NCBI RefSeq assembly: GCF_008329985.2
Contig: NZ_CP038437.2
Coordinates: forward strand, 2,852,001-2,916,000
DNA: 64,000 nucleotides
Direction of reading: 5' to 3'
From: Halomonas binhaiensis
GTDB taxonomy: Bacteria; Pseudomonadota; Gammaproteobacteria; Pseudomonadales; Halomonadaceae
In this document: piece after piece, positions 7,894 through 16,916 of the stretch
How the letters are laid out: every line of letters starts with the position of its first letter
Position numbering within the stretch: position 1 is the first letter of the stretch
The notes under the pieces: generated by a model
What the model was told of the DNA's origin: nothing
The model's input: only the letters and a program-made list of their open reading frames with translations
Databases searched by the model: none
Program-made: the position numbers and the translations under genes

Positions 7894-8286
7894 CCATTAT
7901 CGGGCCCACGCCTTGATGAGTTGATCATCTTCCCGTGCCTGTTGATTGAGATTTCGCCCGATATTGGTGATCAGCCGCGACAGCTTTAATCCGATCAGCA
8001 CAAGAAGGAGCCTTGCGCCCCGAAGGTTTGCGGGGCTCAACACGATGTATCAGCGTCGCCGATCGATAGGTAGATTGACCAACGGCTCGTCGGGCACACC
8101 GATGCCGTGATCTTCGATATCGGCATATATGAAGCTAATACTCCTGTTTACCTGTAGCAGTCTCGTCTTGTCGGATACCGTATACAACTATGAAGCTCTA
8201 CCTCGTCACTACAAATCATGAGTTAGCATCAGCAGCCTCGTACACAGCTCCAATCAAGGCTCGCCCCACTCCCTCAGAAAACCTTG
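7894..8286. other. Gap of about 390 bases with no intact gene
   Basis: No complete coding sequence is visible. On the minus strand 7897-8001 reads as a short open stretch (KLSRLITNIGRNLNQQARED, ending IKAWAR and stop) that vaguely resembles the C-terminus of plasmid mobilisation protein MobC, and may be a gene remnant. A weak hairpin (GCCCCG / CGGGGC) lies near 8012-8036. The rest looks like decayed intergenic DNA. Confidence 0.4.
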
Positions 8287-10047
8287 TTATTCCGTACGCC
8301 TCCACATACTGGACAAGGAAACTGCCAGTACCGACATCAGCACAAGTGCCAGCGCTGGCAACAGTACTGCCCACGGTGCACGCTCCAGATAAGGCATGCT
8401 CTCCGAGAGCAAAAGCCCCCACTCTGGCGCAGGAGGGCGAGGCCCCAACCCGAGAAAACCCAGTGACGCTAATGCCAGAGCCGTTCCCGGCAGCCTCAGC
8501 ATTGCGTGCCGAAATACCGGCCCGATGACGGAAGGTATGAGATACCGGATCAATAGGCGAAAGCTGCCCACCCCCAGAATTGGCGTAATCCTAATATGTG
8601 CTTGCCCCATCACTTCGGTTACCAGCGCCGCCGTGTGGGCAGCCAACGGCGCCCAGGTCACAGCAGTCACCGCAATGACCGCCCCGCTTGCACTAGGCCC
8701 CATGACCCCGGCGACGATCAATCCGGCAATCACAGGAGGTGTAGCATTGGTAATCTCTATGGGTCCTGCCGCCAACCGCGGCATGAGCCCAATCAGGACA
8801 CCGATCACGAAGGTAATGAAAACCGTGACCAGCGCCATACCCATAGTGGAAAGTGCACCATGGCTAACACGTGCCAGAATATCGCGACCGGTACCGTCGG
8901 CACCTAATGGTAGAGCCAAACTCGGAGGCTGCAACCGCAGATAGGCGGAAGCCATAGGGTCACGCCCCAGGCCTGCAAGGATGATCACAGCGAGTATCAC
9001 CACCGCCCCTACCGGGACAACCCAGCGTCCTCGCCCTGCATGACGAGCATGGGCAGCTACAGGAATGGCACCGGTACGGAGTGCAGGCCCCAGCAGTGCA
9101 GAACGACCGAGATTGATGGCGGCTCCCAGCACAACAGCAATGAGGAGCAAGATCAGAATGCCTGCCTGAAGCGCCGGCAAGTCCTGAGCCGAGGCAGCAC
9201 CTAATGTCGCGCGCCCGAGCCCGGGGATAGAAAACACCTGCTCTACAGCGATGGCACCTCCGGTTAACCCTATGACGACCAGCCCAACCTGAGGCATCAA
9301 GCTTGGCAAGGTACGCTGCAAGACCGCCAATACGATGCGACGCCGTTCAAAGCCTGCCACATGCCAGGTCGCAAGCCAGCGTTCGGAGAATGCTACCGTC
9401 AATGCATCACTGAACAGCCGCCCTATCAGTCCTCCTCCCGGCAGTCCCAGCGCCAACGCTGGCAATACAAGATGGCGAGGTTCTCCCCAGCCATAAGGCG
9501 GAAACCACTTCAACCAGGCTGCAAAGACCACCAATAGAAGCGATGCCAGCAGAAATTCAGGCAAAGCCGTAAGCGTAGCGCCAACGGCACCCGATGTTGA
9601 TGTTGGATTACCAGCAAGTCCACGCCGCATGGTCGGCAGGCAAATCAACACGGCAGTCACTACTGCCACCAGCAGTGCAGCTAACATCAACGTCAGCGAG
9701 ACCTGGGTCGCCTGTAGCATCCCTGGTAGCACTGGGGCGCCGGAAATCCATGAGTTACCTGCATCCCCATGGAGGAGCCCCGTTACCCAAGTCGACAGTT
9801 TCTCCACTGGCCCGAGATCAAGCCCCAACTGCATGCGAATAGCATCCAAGGCTTCCTGAGTCGGATTCTGCTCTCCGGCCCGGGCACGCAAAATGCTGAG
9901 CGCAGGGTCCCGACCAGACAACCATGGCAACAGCCCCACCAGTAACACAACGCCTGACAACGTGATGAGTCGTGATAGGAACGGAATGAGCCAGCGCCCA
10001 TGCATACGGCGACGATGCGCCCCAGCCGAAAGGTTAAAGTCTGTCAT
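8287..10047 (-). CDS. Fused two-domain ABC permease of the nickel/peptide/opine type
   Basis: The 586-residue protein combines what are normally two separate permeases. The first half is DppB/NikB-like, ending with the typical EQVFSIPGLGRATLGA. The second half is DppC/NikC-like, containing GPRPPAPEWGLLLSES before the last helix. About eleven to twelve membrane helices are visible, with a linker around residues 320-345. The fusion fixes the two halves as one inner-membrane channel. I start at the ATG at 10047; a GTG at 10074 overlapping the previous stop is possible. It is the last gene of the operon led by two ATPases. Confidence 0.87.
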   Translation of the reverse strand: MTDFNLSAGAHRRRMHGRWLIPFLSRLITLSGVVLLVGLLPWLSGRDPALSILRARAGEQNPTQEALDAIRMQLGLDLGPVEKLSTWVTGLLHGDAGNSWISGAPVLPGMLQATQVSLTLMLAALLVAVVTAVLICLPTMRRGLAGNPTSTSGAVGATLTALPEFLLASLLLVVFAAWLKWFPPYGWGEPRHLVLPALALGLPGGGLIGRLFSDALTVAFSERWLATWHVAGFERRRIVLAVLQRTLPSLMPQVGLVVIGLTGGAIAVEQVFSIPGLGRATLGAASAQDLPALQAGILILLLIAVVLGAAINLGRSALLGPALRTGAIPVAAHARHAGRGRWVVPVGAVVILAVIILAGLGRDPMASAYLRLQPPSLALPLGADGTGRDILARVSHGALSTMGMALVTVFITFVIGVLIGLMPRLAAGPIEITNATPPVIAGLIVAGVMGPSASGAVIAVTAVTWAPLAAHTAALVTEVMGQAHIRITPILGVGSFRLLIRYLIPSVIGPVFRHAMLRLPGTALALASLGFLGLGPRPPAPEWGLLLSESMPYLERAPWAVLLPALALVLMSVLAVSLSSMWRRTE

Positions 10048-10057
10048 GCTGCTGCTT

Positions 10058-11575
10058 TCACTCGTCACTCTCACCCGCGAGTCGTGTATGTTCGGTGACC
10101 AGTCTACGCTCCCGCGGATCTCGCTCTGCCGCTACCACATGAGGTGACTCCCCCTGAATGACACGCTCATGAAGCATTGGTACTGCAGCATCGGTTGCCA
10201 GAATCGTGGCCTCGGCATCAATAATGGCCTGGCGGCGCTCTGGCCCCTGGGGCAGGTCAGCCGCTCTCTTCAGCGCCGCGTCAATGTCGGGGTCACAAAG
10301 CTGGGCGATGTTGAAGGAGCCTTCACAGGCGAAATCGCTGTACAGGTAGGCCACTGGATCACCAGAGTCGAGCATGGTCGCTCGCGATAATATGAAAGCG
10401 TCGAACTCACCTGACAGCATGTCCGCTTCAATATGGGCATACTGGCGGACTTCCTGCTGAACAGTGAACCCTGCTGTCGTCAACTGCTGCTCAAGCAGTA
10501 CCGCGACTTCCGGCAGTTCTGCCCGATCAGTGAAGGTGGCAAGCGTGATCTTGGCACCTTCTGGGTCCGCTGCGGGTGTTCTGCCCTCAATGGGCGAACG
10601 CAATTCATCGGCCCACGGTAGTGCAGGCCCCAGGAGTCCCTTGGCAACATCAGCCCGCCCCTCGTATACCGTCCTGACGATGGCGTCACGATCAATTGCC
10701 TGGCGGGCTGCCGCCCGCAGGCCAGGATTCTGAAAAGGGCCTGTTTCAGTGTTGAGGTAGAGCGTGTTAGTCCGCGGCATCGGCACTTCATGAACCAGCT
10801 CGGGGTCAATCAGCGCCACTTGAGAAACCGGCACGGCCTCGACGACATCTGCGGTACCAGTGCGCAAAGCCGCGCCTCGCGCCGTACCATCGGGCACGTA
10901 GTCTGCATCAATGCCTGCCAGCTCAGCCTTTTCCCCCCAGTACCCCTCGTAGCGATCAAGCCTGGCACTTTGGGTACCGTTGATCTCCTTGAGCACGAAT
11001 GGGCCGGTACCGGCTTCGATGGGATTGACACGTCCATCCTCGCCATAGGCACTTGCCGCTAGAATCGCCAGCTGCGGACTGGAGAGACGATTGGGTACCA
11101 AGGGATCAGCCTCTGCGGTGCGCACGATGACAGCGTGATCATCTTCGGCCTCGATCGTCATCGAGACGCCATCCAGGATACGCGGCTTGGGCGAAGCCTT
11201 CGTGGCCGCAGATAATGCCTTGACCACCTGCTCTGCCGTCAGGTGGCTACCATCATGAAAGGTAACACCCTCACGAATCTCGAAGCGCCAGGTTCTAGGG
11301 TCCAGTTGCTCCCACTCTGTCGCCAGGAACGGCTGCGGATCACCATCATCATTGAGGCGTACCAACGTCTCCGCCGTACTCCAGCGCGAGAGCTTGAAGG
11401 CATCGTCAGTCAGCGGGTTCAAACCAGAACGGGGTGGCTGCAGCATGGCAACTCGAATGCGCTGCTCTCCACTGGCAGCAGTATCAGCCCCCTTGGGGTC
11501 TTCTTGCTGACAGCCCGCGAGCATGGCCAATGAAAGTGCAGCGATAGAGAAAGATAATGGGGCACGTGACGTCAA
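10058..11575 (-). CDS. ABC-transporter substrate-binding lipoprotein (nickel/peptide/opine family, SBP family 5)
   Basis: The protein of about 505 residues starts at a TTG (AGGAG eight bases upstream) and has a lipoprotein signal ending LAMLAGC, so it should be anchored in the periplasm. The mature part is a family-5 binding protein: TAETLVRL, TWRFEIREGVTFHDG, GTGPFVL, AARQAIDRDAIV. NikA, CntA and DppA belong to this family. With a Zur box in front of the operon, zinc or a zinc-metallophore complex is the most likely cargo, though peptide or nickel cannot be excluded from sequence alone. Confidence 0.87.
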   Translation of the reverse strand: MTSRAPLSFSIAALSLAMLAGCQQEDPKGADTAASGEQRIRVAMLQPPRSGLNPLTDDAFKLSRWSTAETLVRLNDDGDPQPFLATEWEQLDPRTWRFEIREGVTFHDGSHLTAEQVVKALSAATKASPKPRILDGVSMTIEAEDDHAVIVRTAEADPLVPNRLSSPQLAILAASAYGEDGRVNPIEAGTGPFVLKEINGTQSARLDRYEGYWGEKAELAGIDADYVPDGTARGAALRTGTADVVEAVPVSQVALIDPELVHEVPMPRTNTLYLNTETGPFQNPGLRAAARQAIDRDAIVRTVYEGRADVAKGLLGPALPWADELRSPIEGRTPAADPEGAKITLATFTDRAELPEVAVLLEQQLTTAGFTVQQEVRQYAHIEADMLSGEFDAFILSRATMLDSGDPVAYLYSDFACEGSFNIAQLCDPDIDAALKRAADLPQGPERRQAIIDAEATILATDAAVPMLHERVIQGESPHVVAAERDPRERRLVTEHTRLAGESDE

Positions 11576-11892
11576 GATACGGACTCCTGGAAGCAGGTCG
11601 AGGCCGAAGTAGTGGAAAAGAGTGGAAAGCGAAGCAGGACGAACAGCGCAATGGCACTGATCGCCGGGAAGGCAGCCGACACCAGCCAAGGAGCAGTGGC
11701 CGCATATGAAGGAAAAAGTGCATCATCCAGCAGGTCAACGACGAGAACGTTACCCACGAGGACTACCACGCCACCGACTGCCGCACCCGCCAAAACAAGA
11801 TTGTCACGCAGATGCGTCGCCAGAAATGGCAACACCATATAAAAGCCGACATTGAAGATAAGCTGGCTTATCCGCAGAACCGGATGCGTCAT
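11572..11892 (-). pseudogene. Internally deleted MFS transporter remnant
   Basis: The 106-residue reading frame joins an MFS N-terminus (ISQLIFNVGFYMVLPFLATHLRD) directly to what looks like the last helices of such a transporter (APWLVSAAFPAISAIALFVLL). About 280 central residues would be missing, so a working transporter is unlikely. It keeps an ATGA overlap with the ATPase gene upstream and runs into the binding-protein gene. Its place in the operon mirrors the MFS metallophore exporters of opine-metallophore clusters. A genuine small membrane protein is a less likely reading. Confidence 0.6.
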
Positions 11893-12725
11893 GGGCTCAC
11901 CCTATCTCGTGTTGAACCGCGAATCGACAGGGTCATGGCCGCTTGAAGCAGAGCCTCGGTTCGCGCATGCACGGGGGCACGGAACAGCTCTAGCGTAGGA
12001 CGGTCTTCAATAATGGCGCCGTTATCCAGAATGATGGTTCGCTGGCAAAGTCGGGAGATCACCGAAAGGTCGTGAGAGATGATGAGCAGTCCGATACCGG
12101 CAGACTGATTCAACGACTCCAGCACTCGGGTCACGCGGGTCTGGGCCGGGAGGTCGAGACCACTCAAGGGCTCATCGGCCAGTAACAGTTTCGGGCGTAC
12201 AGCGATCGCGCGCGCGATCGCAACACGCTGAGCTTGCCCTCCAGAGAGTTGTCCAGGGCGGCGTGTCAAAAGCCGGCTCTCCAGCCCAACTTGCTCTAGA
12301 GACTCCTCCACGCGCCGATCGTGATTGCAGTCGACACGCAGCCTCGCGAGTGGCTCTCTGACAAGATCACGGACACTCATCCGCGGATCCAATGAAGATG
12401 CAGGGTCCTGGGGAACATACTGAACTGTTCGCCGATACCAGCGCAGCGAACTCACCGATGCGGGGGCAATGGGCTTGCCGAGACACGAGATGCCCCCTGC
12501 GTCGGCACTCTCCAATGCGAGAATCAGATTCAGCAGTGTTGTCTTGCCCGCTCCGGATACGCCAGCCAGTCCGATGCATTCACCAGGAAACAGCTGGAAA
12601 CTCACGTTCTTCAATATCTGCCGTCTGGTGCCCCTTCTCCAGAAACCGGCGATTCCTGCAAACTTGTTGAGCCCTGTGACGCTAAGCAGAGAACCGTCTT
12701 CGTTGAACCGGTCTATGCTCTGCAT
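11889..12725 (-). CDS. ABC-transporter ATP-binding protein (DppF/CntF-like)
   Basis: The 278-residue ATPase has Walker A GVSGAGKT, signature LSGGQAQR, Walker B LLLADEPLSGLD and the switch histidine in IISHDLS. It forms a cytoplasmic nucleotide-binding subunit of the importer. The ATG at 12725 is preferred over a GTG two codons earlier because of spacing to GGTGAGG. It overlaps the first ATPase gene by thirteen bases and the MFS remnant by four. Confidence 0.9.
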   Translation of the reverse strand: MQSIDRFNEDGSLLSVTGLNKFAGIAGFWRRGTRRQILKNVSFQLFPGECIGLAGVSGAGKTTLLNLILALESADAGGISCLGKPIAPASVSSLRWYRRTVQYVPQDPASSLDPRMSVRDLVREPLARLRVDCNHDRRVEESLEQVGLESRLLTRRPGQLSGGQAQRVAIARAIAVRPKLLLADEPLSGLDLPAQTRVTRVLESLNQSAGIGLLIISHDLSVISRLCQRTIILDNGAIIEDRPTLELFRAPVHARTEALLQAAMTLSIRGSTRDRVSP

Positions 12726-13570
12726 GGCCACCTCACCTCAGCACTTGCATCGACAACTGATCGATCGTCTACCTCTGCTCGATGAGGAAATGCCCTGTCT
12801 CCGATGGCTGCTACCAGTTCCTGCGAAAAACGGTGTTGTGGATTGGACATGACCGTGTCTAGCGCAGCGCTTTCCACCAGCCGTCCTTCGTCAATGATCA
12901 CCACACGCTCACACAACTGTGCCGCAGCAGTCATATCATGTGAGATAAACAAGAGTGCGGGCGTATCCGCTGTACCGGTGCACTCCTTGAGCAAGTGAAG
13001 TACCTCCATCTGCGTGAGAACGTCGAGAGCGGTAGTGGGCTCGTCAGCCACGATAAGTGACGGCTTGCAGGCCAGAGCCAGCGCCAAGCAGATACGCTGG
13101 CGCTGACCGCCGGACAGTTCAGCAGAAGAGCGACAAACAACCTTATCCGGCTCTGCGATCATCAACCTTGCCAGCAGATCAATGGCTGCTTGATGCGCGT
13201 CTCGTTTGGACAATCCATGGAAGCGCATGAACGGCTCGCGCAGCTGCATGCCAACGGTGACCAAAGGATTCAGAGCGGCATGAGTATCCTGAAAGACCAT
13301 ACCAGCACGAGCTGCAACAGGACGCTGAGCCGCCTTGATATGACTGACATCCATACCATTGATGCGAATCTCACCCTTCAAGCTGACGGATGGCGGCGAG
13401 ATTCCCAGAATAGCGCTCGCAGTCATCGACTTTCCCGACCCGGACGGTCCAAGCAGGCACACCCGCTCTCCGGCATTGAGCTGAAATGAAAGATCATCGA
13501 CGATGAGCTGCCTGCCCACATGAAGTCGTAGATGACTCACCGTCAATACAGAGTGGCCCGGTGACCTCAT
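12713..13570 (-). CDS. ABC-transporter ATP-binding protein (DppD/CntD-like), first gene of the operon
   Basis: The 285-residue ATPase has Walker A GPSGSGKS, signature LSGGQRQR, Walker B LIVADEPTTALD and switch ISHDMT, as in oligopeptide/nickel-family importers. GAGG lies eight bases before its ATG. Two non-identical ATPases, a fused permease and a family-5 binding protein make a complete importer. The promoter in front carries a Zur-type operator over its -10 box, so the operon should be induced when zinc is scarce. Confidence 0.9.
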   Translation of the reverse strand: MRSPGHSVLTVSHLRLHVGRQLIVDDLSFQLNAGERVCLLGPSGSGKSMTASAILGISPPSVSLKGEIRINGMDVSHIKAAQRPVAARAGMVFQDTHAALNPLVTVGMQLREPFMRFHGLSKRDAHQAAIDLLARLMIAEPDKVVCRSSAELSGGQRQRICLALALACKPSLIVADEPTTALDVLTQMEVLHLLKECTGTADTPALLFISHDMTAAAQLCERVVIIDEGRLVESAALDTVMSNPQHRFSQELVAAIGDRAFPHRAEVDDRSVVDASAEVRWPCRA

Positions 13571-13610
13571 GTGGCGTGCCTCAAAAGCTTGATATAGTGG
13601 AATCTTTTTA

Positions 13611-13625
13611 TGTTATATCATAACA
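13611..13625 (-). promoter_or_regulatory. Zur (zinc uptake regulator) box overlapping a -10 element
   Basis: TGTTATATCATAACA differs at one position from the gammaproteobacterial Zur core as I know it (TGTTATAnTATAACA). On the minus strand it contains TATGAT, a good -10 hexamer, 40-55 bases before the first ATPase start. Zur bound there would block transcription when zinc is plentiful. No convincing -35 hexamer was found. Confidence 0.7.
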
Positions 13626-13934
13626 CTAATGAGTGTGACCACCTCCCCAATGCCAATATCCGGCTTGCTATTGGACAAGATGGCGTCATGACATCAGCAA
13701 AACGACGGATCAAATAAAAACGGCCAATGGAGGCGCTGAGCAATAGCGGCTGCAGTTGATTCCGAAGTCGTTGATTCCGATAGTCGTTGCTTCCGCTAGT
13801 CGCTGGAAACGACGACATCGAAACTGAGAATACTGATAAGAAAATCAAGAAGATACACGCAGTTGCCTGCATATCATTCTCAGGAAAGGATCAGCAACGA
13901 GATAGATGAACGACAGGAAAGAAAGCAGATGCAC
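13626..13934. other. Gap between the ABC operon promoter and the tRNA genes
   Basis: About 300 bases without a gene that I can support. A short repeat-like pair (GTCGTTGATTCCGAtAGTCGTTG, 13768-13790) is present. No TonB receptor or metallophore synthase gene lies here, although such genes often accompany this type of importer. Confidence 0.4.
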
Positions 13935-14010
13935 TGGCTCCCCGAGTAGGACTCGAACCTACGACCCAATGATTAACAGTCATTTGCTCTACCAACTGAG
14001 CTATCGGGGA
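13935..14010 (-). tRNA. tRNA-Asn (GTT)
   Basis: A 76-base cloverleaf on the minus strand with acceptor TCCCCGA / TCGGGGA, D-loop AGCTCAGTTGGTAGAGC, anticodon loop CTGTTAA with anticodon GTT, T-arm GGTTCGAGTCC and an encoded CCA end. First of three tandem tRNA-Asn copies. Confidence 0.97.
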
Positions 14011-14052
14011 ACGACGATGTGCAAACAAGGGCGACAATATCAGGTAGAGGGA

Positions 14053-14128
14053 TGGCTCCTCGAGCAGGACTCGAACCTGCGACCCAATGATTAACAGTCA
14101 TTTGCTCTACCAACTGAGCTATCGAGGA
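14053..14128 (-). tRNA. tRNA-Asn (GTT), variant copy
   Basis: Same cloverleaf and anticodon as its neighbours, but with paired compensatory changes in the acceptor stem (TCCTCGA / TCGAGGA) and T-stem (GCAGG / CCTGC), so folding is kept. Encoded CCA. The sequence difference argues that this copy is functional and under selection. Confidence 0.97.
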
Positions 14129-14198
14129 ATGACCCTGAATTGTCGGTGCTACTTCGTGATTGCCTGAAAAGGACATCATCACAAAGCTTTTTTGGCGC

Positions 14199-14274
14199 TG
14201 GCTCCCCGAGTAGGACTCGAACCTACGACCCAATGATTAACAGTCATTTGCTCTACCAACTGAGCTATCGGGGA
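14199..14274 (-). tRNA. tRNA-Asn (GTT)
   Basis: Identical in sequence, as far as I can see, to the copy ending at 14010: acceptor TCCCCGA / TCGGGGA, anticodon GTT, encoded CCA. It is probably the first tRNA-Asn transcribed in the minus-strand cluster. Confidence 0.97.
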
Positions 14275-14407
14275 ATCGCCTCAAGCACGGGGCGTAGTAT
14301 ACGGATTGCTTTCGATACGTCAAGCCCATCAATGACTTTCATGCACTTGCCAGCCCGGCTGGCCAGCCACATTTCATGCAATCCATCGGCGCAAAACATC
14401 GGAAAAC

Positions 14408-14446
14408 GAAAGCGCCCACCGATTCCAGGAACCGGTGGGCGCTTTC
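14408..14446 (-). terminator. Rho-independent terminator after tRNA-Met
   Basis: A perfect 13-base stem (GAAAGCGCCCACC / GGTGGGCGCTTTC) with a 13-base loop lies just beyond the 3' end of the tRNA-Met gene; the minus strand continues with GTTTTCC. It separates tRNA-Met from the tRNA-Asn cluster. Confidence 0.8.
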
Positions 14447-14453
14447 TGTATTT

Positions 14454-14530
14454 TGGTGGCTACACCCTGACTCGAACAGGGGACCCCATCATTATGAGTG
14501 ATGTGCTCTAACCAACTGAGCTATGTAGCC
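14454..14530 (-). tRNA. tRNA-Met (CAT), elongator type
   Basis: A 77-base cloverleaf on the minus strand: acceptor GGCTACA / TGTAGCC, D-arm AGCTCAGTTGGTTAGAGC, anticodon loop CTCATAA with CAT, T-arm TTCGAGTC, encoded CCA. The fully paired acceptor stem and close match to the E. coli elongator tRNA-Met rule out the initiator. Confidence 0.96.
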
Positions 14531-14637
14531 TTTTTGATCTTTCTGTTGTCTATCGGCGAACCACCGCCGCATCGACGGGGCTGAATTATGCACATCGAGC
14601 GAGTCATTGGCAAGCCCCATGGCGACAATGTTTTTTA

Positions 14638-14651
14638 ATTGAACGGGCAAT
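14638..14651 (+). promoter_or_regulatory. Candidate BetI operator
   Basis: ATTGAACGGGCAAT is an imperfect palindrome that resembles BetI sites (ATTGAACG-type half-sites) and lies about 100 bases before betI. BetI represses the bet genes and is released by choline. The match is by memory and incomplete, hence the low score. Confidence 0.4.
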
Positions 14652-14746
14652 CAACAAAAGGCATACTGCTTCTACGTCCATACTTCCCAAAGGATGGGAA
14701 CAGCCACCAAGGACATGTTCCGTCATGGACAGTGAAGGAGTATGCA

Positions 14747-15352
14747 ATGCCAAAAGTGGGAATGGAGCCGATCCGTCGCCAGCAACTGATCCAGGCCACC
14801 ATGACAGCTATCAGTGATGTCGGTCTGGCCGATGCAACTGTCGTGCGCATCGCCCGCCACGCGGGTGTATCCGCAGGCATCATCAGTCACTACTTTGGCG
14901 GCAAGGATGGTTTGCTCGAAGCCACCATGCGCCAGATCCTCAAGGATCTTAACAAGGCAGTGGCGGCACGCCGCAAGGCACTGGACGATGACAGTCCACG
15001 CGCTCACCTGCTCGCCATCGTCGACGGTAACTTCGACTCTTCGCAGACCAATGAGCGAGCCGCCGTCACGTGGCTGGCCTTCTGGGCCAATTCCGTACAC
15101 AAGCCAGACCTGCAACGCCTGCAGAGAGCCAATGACCGCCGCCTGTACGCCAACCTGTGCCATCAGTACCGGCGCTTGATGCCCCGTCAGGAGGCGCAGG
15201 ACGCCGCTCGAGGAACTGCCGCCATGATCGATGGCTTATGGTTGCGCGGCGCACTGAGCCCAGAGGGCCTGGACCCGCTGGAAGCTCGCCAGTTGGCTCG
15301 GGAGTATGTTGACCGTCTTGTCGAACACCACACTGGTCACGACAAAAACTAA
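14747..15352 (+). CDS. betI: BetI, choline-responsive TetR-family repressor
   Basis: The 201-residue protein carries a TetR HTH at about residues 8-55 (RRQQLIQATMTAISDVGLAD, then IARHAGVSAGIISHYFGGKDG) and a BetI-type C-terminal domain (AWLAFWANSVHKPDLQRLQ; AAMIDGLWLRGAL). The ATG at 14747 follows AAGGAG by six bases; the open frame extends 36 codons further upstream without family similarity. It leads the betIBA operon and represses it in the absence of choline. Length is close to E. coli BetI (195). Confidence 0.95.
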   Translation: MPKVGMEPIRRQQLIQATMTAISDVGLADATVVRIARHAGVSAGIISHYFGGKDGLLEATMRQILKDLNKAVAARRKALDDDSPRAHLLAIVDGNFDSSQTNERAAVTWLAFWANSVHKPDLQRLQRANDRRLYANLCHQYRRLMPRQEAQDAARGTAAMIDGLWLRGALSPEGLDPLEARQLAREYVDRLVEHHTGHDKN

Positions 15353-15370
15353 TCTTTTCAAGAGGGTGCC

Positions 15371-16840
15371 ATGCCATTACTCGACATCCAGACACTGTAC
15401 ATTGACGGACGCCGCCAACAAGCGACTTCCGGCGAATCCTTCTCGGTCATCAATCCCTATGATGGCAGTCATCTGGCCGATGTTCAGGTTGCCAGTCAAG
15501 CCGACCTGAATGCTGCCGTGGCTTCAAGCCAGCGCGGCCAGAAAGTCTGGGCAGCCATGTCAGGCATGGAACGAGGCCGCGTCATGCAGCGTGCCGTCGC
15601 CATTCTGCGTGAACGCAATGATGACATCGCCAGGCTCGAAACCCTCAATACCGGCAAGCCATATAGCGAAACGTCCAGCGTCGATATCGTTACCGGTGCA
15701 GATGTCATCGAATATTACGCTGGTCTTGCAGCGGCCATCGAAGGCAGCCAGATCCCCCTGCGCGAAGACAGCTTTGTCTATACCCGCCGCGAGCCCCTGG
15801 GCGTGATCGGTTCCATCGGTGCCTGGAACTATCCCATCCAGATCGCTTGCTGGAAGGCAGCCCCTGCTCTGGCAGCAGGCAATGCCGTAGTGTTCAAGCC
15901 CAGCGAAGTCACGCCCCTGACCACCATGATCCTGGCCGAGATCTTTACCGAAGCCGGCCTGCCTGATGGCGTCTTCAATGTCGTCCATGGTGCCGCAAGC
16001 GTCGGCCAGGCCATCACCGCGCATCCGGATATCGCCAAGGTCTCCTTCACCGGAGAAGTCGGCACTGGCAAGAAGGTCATGTCTGCGGCAGCCGCGTCCA
16101 CTCTCAAGGATGTGACCATGGAGCTGGGCGGCAAGTCTCCCCTGATCGTCTGCCGTGATGCCGATCTGGTGCGAGCCGCCGACGCTGCCATGATGGCCAA
16201 CTACTACTCCAGTGGCCAAGTCTGCACCAATGGCACTCGTGTGTTCGTCGACAATGCCGTCAAGGCAGAATTCGAAGCACTGATTGCAGAGCGTGTCCTG
16301 CGTATCAAGGCTGGGGATCCTCTCGATCCTGAGGTCAACTTCGGCCCTCTGGTCAGCTTCGAGCATCAGCAGAAGGTGCTGTCCTATATCGAACTGGGCA
16401 AGCAGGAAGGCGCTCGCCTCCTGGCCGGTGGCGACACCTGGGACCAAGGCGATTGGGCCAAGGGTGCCTGGGCAGCTCCCACCGTATTCAGCGACTGCAC
16501 CGATGACATGCGTATCGTGCGCGAGGAGATCTTCGGCCCGGTGATGGCGATCCTTGGCTTCGACAGTGAAGAAGAAGTCCTCGAGCGGGCCAATGACACC
16601 ACCTACGGCCTCGCTGCCGGGGTTTTCACTGAAAGCCTCAACCAGGCCCACCGCATGATCCACCGTCTCGAGGCAGGCATCTGCTGGATCAACACCTGGG
16701 GTGAGTCCCCTGCCGAAATGCCGGTAGGTGGCTACAAGCAATCCGGCGTTGGCCGCGAGAACGGCATCGAAACACTGGCTCACTACACCCAGACCAAGTC
16801 CATCCAGATCGAGATGGGACCGTTCGCTTCGGTTTTTTAA
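15371..16840 (+). CDS. betB: BetB, betaine-aldehyde dehydrogenase
   Basis: A 489-residue aldehyde dehydrogenase that oxidises betaine aldehyde to glycine betaine with NAD(P)+ in the cytoplasm, the second step of betaine synthesis from choline. Visible motifs are [31 protein letters not shown], the catalytic glutamate in MELGGKSPL and the catalytic cysteine in [13 protein letters not shown]. Length matches E. coli BetB (490). It begins eighteen bases after betI and is followed by betA, so the compatible-solute pathway is complete apart from choline uptake. Confidence 0.96.
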   Translation: MPLLDIQTLYIDGRRQQATSGESFSVINPYDGSHLADVQVASQADLNAAVASSQRGQKVWAAMSGMERGRVMQRAVAILRERNDDIARLETLNTGKPYSETSSVDIVTGADVIEYYAGLAAAIEGSQIPLREDSFVYTRREPLGVIGSIGAWNYPIQIACWKAAPALAAGNAVVFKPSEVTPLTTMILAEIFTEAGLPDGVFNVVHGAASVGQAITAHPDIAKVSFTGEVGTGKKVMSAAAASTLKDVTMELGGKSPLIVCRDADLVRAADAAMMANYYSSGQVCTNGTRVFVDNAVKAEFEALIAERVLRIKAGDPLDPEVNFGPLVSFEHQQKVLSYIELGKQEGARLLAGGDTWDQGDWAKGAWAAPTVFSDCTDDMRIVREEIFGPVMAILGFDSEEEVLERANDTTYGLAAGVFTESLNQAHRMIHRLEAGICWINTWGESPAEMPVGGYKQSGVGRENGIETLAHYTQTKSIQIEMGPFASVF

Positions 16841-16916
16841 GCGTCCAGGTTTGAGTGCCAAGTTTGGGCGCTCAGGTGTTCAGCGTTCTGGTGTTTCACG
16901 CATCAAAGAGGTAGTC

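Noticed and set aside
15560..16861. 433-codon open frame opposite betB
   Set aside because: It is a shadow of betB on the other strand; GC-rich codon structure keeps antisense frames open, and the translation has no family features.
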